From: CBINFS01 sp966250015
GTDB lineage: Bacteria > Bacteroidota > Rhodothermia > Rhodothermales > DASSAV01
Reading direction: 5' to 3'
NCBI GenBank assembly: GCA_966250015.1
Contig: CBINFS010000037.1
Coordinates: forward strand, 1 to 35,471
Length of the DNA stretch: 35,471 bases
Shown here: positions 32,422 through 35,471 of the stretch, in pieces
Numbering within the stretch: position 1 is the stretch's first letter
How the letters are laid out: every line of letters starts with the position of its first letter
Notes under the pieces: model-generated
What the model saw: only the letters and a program-made list of their open reading frames with translations
Databases searched by the model: none
What the model was told of the DNA's origin: nothing
Translations under genes and position numbers: made by a program

Positions 32422-33735
32422 ATGCCGTGGTATAAAAAGCTACACTGGCAGATCATTACCGGGCTTATCCTCGGCCTGCTCTTCGGCATCGTGGCCGCGT
32501 GGCAGGGATGGGGCGCCTTCACCCGCGACTGGATCGCGCCCTTCGGGACGATCTTCCTCAACCTGCTCAAGTTCATTGCCGTCCCGCTGATCCTGGCCTC
32601 GCTGATCACCGGAGTCGCGTCGCTGTCTGACGTGAGCAAGCTCTCCCGGATCGGGGGGAAAACGATTGCGATTTACCTCGCAACCACGACGATCTCGGTG
32701 CTGATCGGGCTCACGCTCGTAAACGTGATGAAGCCGGGTCGGACGGTCCCGCCCGAGATGCGGGAGCGCCTGCAGGCGACGTACCAGAGCGCAGCAGAGC
32801 AGAGCGCACAGCTGGCAGAGCAGGCGATCGAACGGGGACCGCTTCAGCCCCTCGTGGACATCATCCCGGAAAACGTGATCGGCGCCGCATCTGCCAACGC
32901 CAACATGCTCCAGGTCGTCTTCGTGGCGATCTTCATGGGGATCGGGCTCCTGCTCATTCCCCGTGAGAAGGCGCGACCGGTCATCGATTTTTTCGACGGT
33001 CTGAACGCGCTCGTCATCAAGCTCGTCGAGCTGATCATGCGCATCGCACCGGTGGGGGTGTTTGCACTCCTTGCCGGCACGATCACGTCCATCGCGCAGG
33101 ATAACCTGGGTCAGATCGTCGAGCTTCTGGCGGCGCTCGGGTACTATTGCATCGCGGTGGTCCTCGGACTCGGGCTCCACACGTTCCTCACCTACCCGCT
33201 GATCCTGAAGTTGATGAGCCCGATGTCGCCGCGCTTTTTCTTTACCGGTATCGCGCCTGCGCAGCTCGTGGCGTTCTCGACCTCGTCGAGCGGGGCTACG
33301 CTACCGGTGACGATGGAGTGTGCCGAGAAGAACCTGGGGGTTAACGAGGAGATCTCGTCGTTCGTGTTGCCGCTGGGGGCGACGATCAACATGGACGGTA
33401 CCGCGCTTTACCAGGCCGTGGCTGCGGTGTTCATTGCGCAGACGCTCGGACTCGGGTTGGACGTCGGGGCGCAGATCACCATCGTGCTGACGGCCGTGCT
33501 CGCTTCGATTGGCACCGCCGCCGTCCCGAGCGCCGGGATCGTCATGCTCGTCATCATCCTCGAATCGGTGAACGTCCCGGCAGCCGGCATCGCCCTGATC
33601 CTCGGGGTTGACCGTATCCTCGACATGCTCCGCACCGTGACGAACGTAACCGGCGATCTCACAGTATCCGTCATGATCGCCTCCACCGAAAACGCGCTGG
33701 CGATGCCCGTCGGCGCTGAAAAAATCTATCCCTGA
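32422..33735 (+). CDS. Dicarboxylate/amino acid:cation symporter (DAACS/GltPh family)
   Basis: The 437-residue inner-membrane transporter has about 8 helices and two re-entrant hairpins. Motifs of the glutamate/aspartate transporter family are clear: the Ser-rich HP1 loop SSSGATLP (about 288-295), NMDGT (323-327) in TM7, and a GVDRILDMLRTVTNVTGDL block in HP2–TM8, including the Asp and Arg that bind substrate. It couples Na+ or H+ to uptake of glutamate, aspartate or C4-dicarboxylates; which of these cannot be decided here. It lies 65 nt after the DUF5683 gene. Confidence 0.95.
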   Translation: MPWYKKLHWQIITGLILGLLFGIVAAWQGWGAFTRDWIAPFGTIFLNLLKFIAVPLILASLITGVASLSDVSKLSRIGGKTIAIYLATTTISVLIGLTLVNVMKPGRTVPPEMRERLQATYQSAAEQSAQLAEQAIERGPLQPLVDIIPENVIGAASANANMLQVVFVAIFMGIGLLLIPREKARPVIDFFDGLNALVIKLVELIMRIAPVGVFALLAGTITSIAQDNLGQIVELLAALGYYCIAVVLGLGLHTFLTYPLILKLMSPMSPRFFFTGIAPAQLVAFSTSSSGATLPVTMECAEKNLGVNEEISSFVLPLGATINMDGTALYQAVAAVFIAQTLGLGLDVGAQITIVLTAVLASIGTAAVPSAGIVMLVIILESVNVPAAGIALILGVDRILDMLRTVTNVTGDLTVSVMIASTENALAMPVGAEKIYP

Positions 33736-33745
33736 CCGGAAGCTG

Positions 33746-34384
33746 GTGTCCTACATTACACCCGCACGACTAATACTTCCCGTACTGTTCGGCATGCTCT
33801 CCATTATGCCGGCCGCCGGGCAACCGGCGGAGCGGCAGCTATTCTCGGAGGAGTGGAGAGACGGGTGGATTCCGTCGGATTTCAGCCGGCCCGGCGAGGT
33901 AGTGTTTACCGATACTGCCGTCGTGCTGCACGCGGGCGATCCGATGACGGGGATCACGTGGACCGGGGATCACCCTCGCATCAACTACGAAATCGCCTTC
34001 GAAGCGCAGCGGGTTGACGGTCGCGACTTTTTCTGCGGGCTGACCTTCCCCGTCGGAGATTCGCCGTGCACCCTCATTCTCGGCGGATGGGGCGGGACCG
34101 TCGTCGGTCTCAGCAGCGTCGACGGCCTCGACGCCTCCGAAAACGAAACCCGCACCTCGATGGAGTTCGAAGCGGGGCAGTGGTACCGGATCCTGCTCCG
34201 CGTGACCGATAGGGAAATCACAGCCTATGTCGATGACGAACTTGTCGTGGCGCTCGAAACCGAGGGGAGGAGGTTTTCGGTCCGTCCGGAGGTCAGCCGA
34301 TCCCGGCCTCTCGGGATCGCGACGTGGCGAACGACGGGCGCCCTTCGCGATTTGCGCATCCGCTCACTCGAACCCACACCTTGA
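33746..34384 (+). CDS. Secreted concanavalin-like (DUF1080/LamG-type) domain protein
   Basis: The 212-residue product starts at a GTG (33746-33748), since the next ATG would destroy the signal peptide (LILPVLFGMLSIMPAAGQ). The mature domain has the beta-sandwich pattern of DUF1080/LamG-like lectin domains: an INYEIAFEAQRVDGRDFFCGLTFP strand pair, GGWGGTVVGLSS, GQWYRILLRVTDREITAYVDDELV and a closing LGIATWRTTGALRDLRIRSL. The family is associated with binding or hydrolysing sugars. No catalytic acid pair could be singled out. It is probably periplasmic. Gaps of 10 and 6 nt to its neighbours indicate one transcript with the symporter and the mutarotase. Confidence 0.75.
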   Translation: MSYITPARLILPVLFGMLSIMPAAGQPAERQLFSEEWRDGWIPSDFSRPGEVVFTDTAVVLHAGDPMTGITWTGDHPRINYEIAFEAQRVDGRDFFCGLTFPVGDSPCTLILGGWGGTVVGLSSVDGLDASENETRTSMEFEAGQWYRILLRVTDREITAYVDDELVVALETEGRRFSVRPEVSRSRPLGIATWRTTGALRDLRIRSLEPTP

Positions 34385-34390
34385 CCTGAC

Positions 34391-34825
34391 ATGTTGACTG
34401 GCATCTCTCCTCTCATCAGCCCCGATCTGCTGAACGTGCTCTACCGGATGGGGCACGGCGACGAGATCGTTTTCGGCGACGCCCACTTCCCCGGCGAAAG
34501 CATCGGGACGCGCGTCGTGCGCGCGGACGGCCTGGGCATTGCCCCACTGCTCGAAGCGGTGCTCCCGCTGTTTGCGCTGGACACGTACGTTGAAGACCCC
34601 GTCGTCATGATGGCGCCCGTTGCGGGCGACACGGCCGATCCGAGCGTCGAGGCGCGCTATCGCGAGGTGATCGACCGGCTGCAGCCTGGCACCCCGCCAA
34701 TCCGGAAGCTCGACCGCTTCGCCTTTTACGACCGCGCCCGGAAGGCCTTTGCCGTCGTCATGACCGGTGAAACGGCCAAGTACGGCAATGTCATTCTCAA
34801 GAAGGGCGTGACGCCGGTGCGCTGA
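34391..34825 (+). CDS. fucU: RbsD/FucU family sugar mutarotase
   Basis: The 144-residue cytoplasmic enzyme catalyses anomer interconversion of L-fucose or a similar sugar. Family features are the N-terminal ISPLISPDLLNVLYRMGHGDEIVFGDAHFP, with the catalytic His22 (GHGDEI) and Asp30, and the C-terminal GETAKYGNVILKKG with the conserved Tyr. The length matches FucU (about 140) and the sequence is closer to FucU than to RbsD by the GHGD.. and E.AKYGN blocks. It is the last gene of the plus-strand run. No fucose kinase or aldolase is nearby, so the sugar identity is inferred from the family only. Confidence 0.9.
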   Translation: MLTGISPLISPDLLNVLYRMGHGDEIVFGDAHFPGESIGTRVVRADGLGIAPLLEAVLPLFALDTYVEDPVVMMAPVAGDTADPSVEARYREVIDRLQPGTPPIRKLDRFAFYDRARKAFAVVMTGETAKYGNVILKKGVTPVR

Positions 34826-34856
34826 CACTCGCCTTCTCGACCTGACAAGCCTCTCC

Positions 34857-34883
34857 TGGATCTCCGCCTTCGCGGAGATGACG
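34857..34883. repeat. REP-like palindromic repeat, copy 2
   Basis: Identical over 27 nt to 8047-8073, with the same orientation, the same 8-bp stem and the CTTC loop. It lies 31 nt after the fucU stop. The rest of the 34826-35144 spacer shows no supported gene; short frames there read through the repeat. Confidence 0.8.
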
Positions 34884-35088
34884 GTTAAAGGTAGATGATG
34901 ATTGATGGAACATGACGGTTCAAGAGATGATCGTTGGGAAATCAGGCGGGAGGCGGAGGTGCTGCACTTCAAATATACCGCCTACCGTGATCCATTTGGC
35001 GCCGTTTTTTCGTGTCTACTTGTAGAGCGGGACTGGTTGCGGGTCGTTGCGCCGGTCGTTTCAGGGTAATTTTACGTCCCCCCGTTAC

Positions 35089-35115
35089 TTGCACCGCTCT
35101 CACCGCGTGTATAGA
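35089..35115 (+). promoter_or_regulatory. Weak promoter-like site before the small membrane protein
   Basis: TTGCAC (35089-35094) and TATAGA (35110-35115) have a 15-nt spacer, with a second TATAGA at 35117-35122. Spacing is not ideal and the position is 30-100 nt before the small ORF. Confidence 0.25.
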
Positions 35116-35144
35116 GTATAGACACTTCAAAGACGTACGGTGCC

Positions 35145-35318
35145 ATGCAGAACGCGATTCATACCGAGAGCAGAGCAAGGGAGAGAGGGGATTTGACCGG
35201 TAAGAACCGGCTCATCACGCGGGACGTGCGTCTGAACGATTTTCAGTTTTCGGTGGTGCTCGTCACGTCCATACTGCTCGTTTACGTACTGGGACGTTTT
35301 CTGGGCCTCTGGTGGTAG
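35145..35318 (+). CDS. Putative small membrane protein
   Basis: The frame encodes 57 residues from ATG 35145, or 41 from the TTG at 35193. The C-terminal half is one membrane helix, FSVVLVTSILLVYVLGRFLG, ending LWW; the N-part is polar (LTGKNRLITRDVRLNDFQ). The TTG start is preceded by AAGGGAGAGAGGGG, a Shine-Dalgarno-like purine run, so the shorter form may be the real one. No family recognised. It is a candidate only because of its hydrophobic helix and binding site. Confidence 0.45.
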   Translation: MQNAIHTESRARERGDLTGKNRLITRDVRLNDFQFSVVLVTSILLVYVLGRFLGLWW

Positions 35319-35435
35319 GTCGCTGCTTATCCCGCCCCCCTTTGACCGTTTTTGCACGTGAAGGACGATCACGCTACGGGAGGTCGCGTGCTGTGCGTAC
35401 CCTTTTGCCTATTCAGAAGGTTGCGTTTCATAAAG

Positions 35436-35465
35436 ATCCCTCACCCGCTTCGCGGGATTCGGGAT
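35436..35465. repeat. REP-like palindrome of a different sequence class
   Basis: A nested imperfect palindrome has outer arms ATCCC (35436-35440) and GGGAT (35461-35465), inner arms CCCGC (35444-35448) and GCGGG (35452-35456), and a TTC loop. It is followed by GACAAA at the window end. The form resembles the 8047 and 34857 copies (short stem, TTC-type loop, GATGAC-like flank) but the sequence differs. Confidence 0.6.
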
Positions 35466-35471
35466 GACAAA

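Noticed and set aside
34364..34972. 202-codon minus-strand frame after and across fucU
   Set aside because: It reads through the 34857 palindrome and antisense to fucU.
1..35471. CRISPR array, prophage or integrative element
   Set aside because: No regularly spaced repeats, phage structural genes or integrase were seen; the RAYT fragment and REP-like palindromes are the only mobile-DNA traces.

Overview
This is a G+C-rich bacterial chromosome segment. It most likely comes from a member of the Rhodothermales/Rhodothermota (Salinibacter–Rhodothermus relatives of Bacteroidota). The reasons are a type IX secretion (T9SS) porU–porV pair with T9SS-type C-terminal sorting domains, a tiny AURKAIP1/COX24-type basic protein behind a TTG–N21–TAnnTTTG promoter typical of Bacteroidota, a tmRNA whose tag (ANDYSYAMAA) resembles the tag I recall for Salinibacter, and a DUF5683 protein. 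No plasmid, phage or CRISPR signal was seen, so this looks like ordinary chromosome with a few mobile-repeat traces.

Layout. 1–2.4 kb (minus strand): the N-terminal part of a REP-associated tyrosine transposase (RAYT) cut by the window edge, the tmRNA gene ssrA with its terminator, a small lipoprotein, a hairpin-rich spacer and an alpha/beta hydrolase. 2.6–4.8 kb (plus): the 31-residue AURKAIP1/COX24-like protein, a YtxH-like protein, YaaA and uridine kinase. 4.8–8.7 kb: a small coiled-coil protein (minus), a candidate small RNA ending in a strong intrinsic terminator, a class A penicillin-binding protein, a repeat-bearing spacer and a CBS-domain protein (minus). 8.8–14.3 kb: a seven-haem cytochrome/TPR lipoprotein (minus), an OmpR-type response regulator (minus), a SprT-like zinc protein (plus), a small membrane protein (plus) and an outer-membrane barrel protein (minus). 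14.4–18.6 kb (plus): a sodium:solute symporter, a Lon-N-domain protein, an MBL-fold hydrolase and a degenerate receiver fused to a histidine-phosphotransfer helix domain.

18.6–34.8 kb is one long run of tightly spaced plus-strand genes: porU, porV, an M6-protease-like T9SS cargo that has lost its zinc-binding catalytic residues, a metalloprotease/beta-propeller/outer-membrane-barrel fusion, a membrane-anchored TlpA-like thioredoxin, a DUF5683 protein, a dicarboxylate/amino-acid symporter, a secreted lectin-fold protein and a FucU/RbsD mutarotase. The first four form a coherent cell-envelope module. PorV shuttles cargo to PorU, PorU cleaves sorting domains, and the two following genes encode large exported proteins that probably use or support this route.

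34.8–35.5 kb holds REP-like palindromes and a short putative membrane protein. The observations I rate highest are the catalytically dead M6-like protein beside porU/porV, the protease–propeller–barrel fusion, the pseudo-receiver/DHp protein without an ATPase domain, the candidate sRNA, and the RAYT together with palindromic repeats in the same window.
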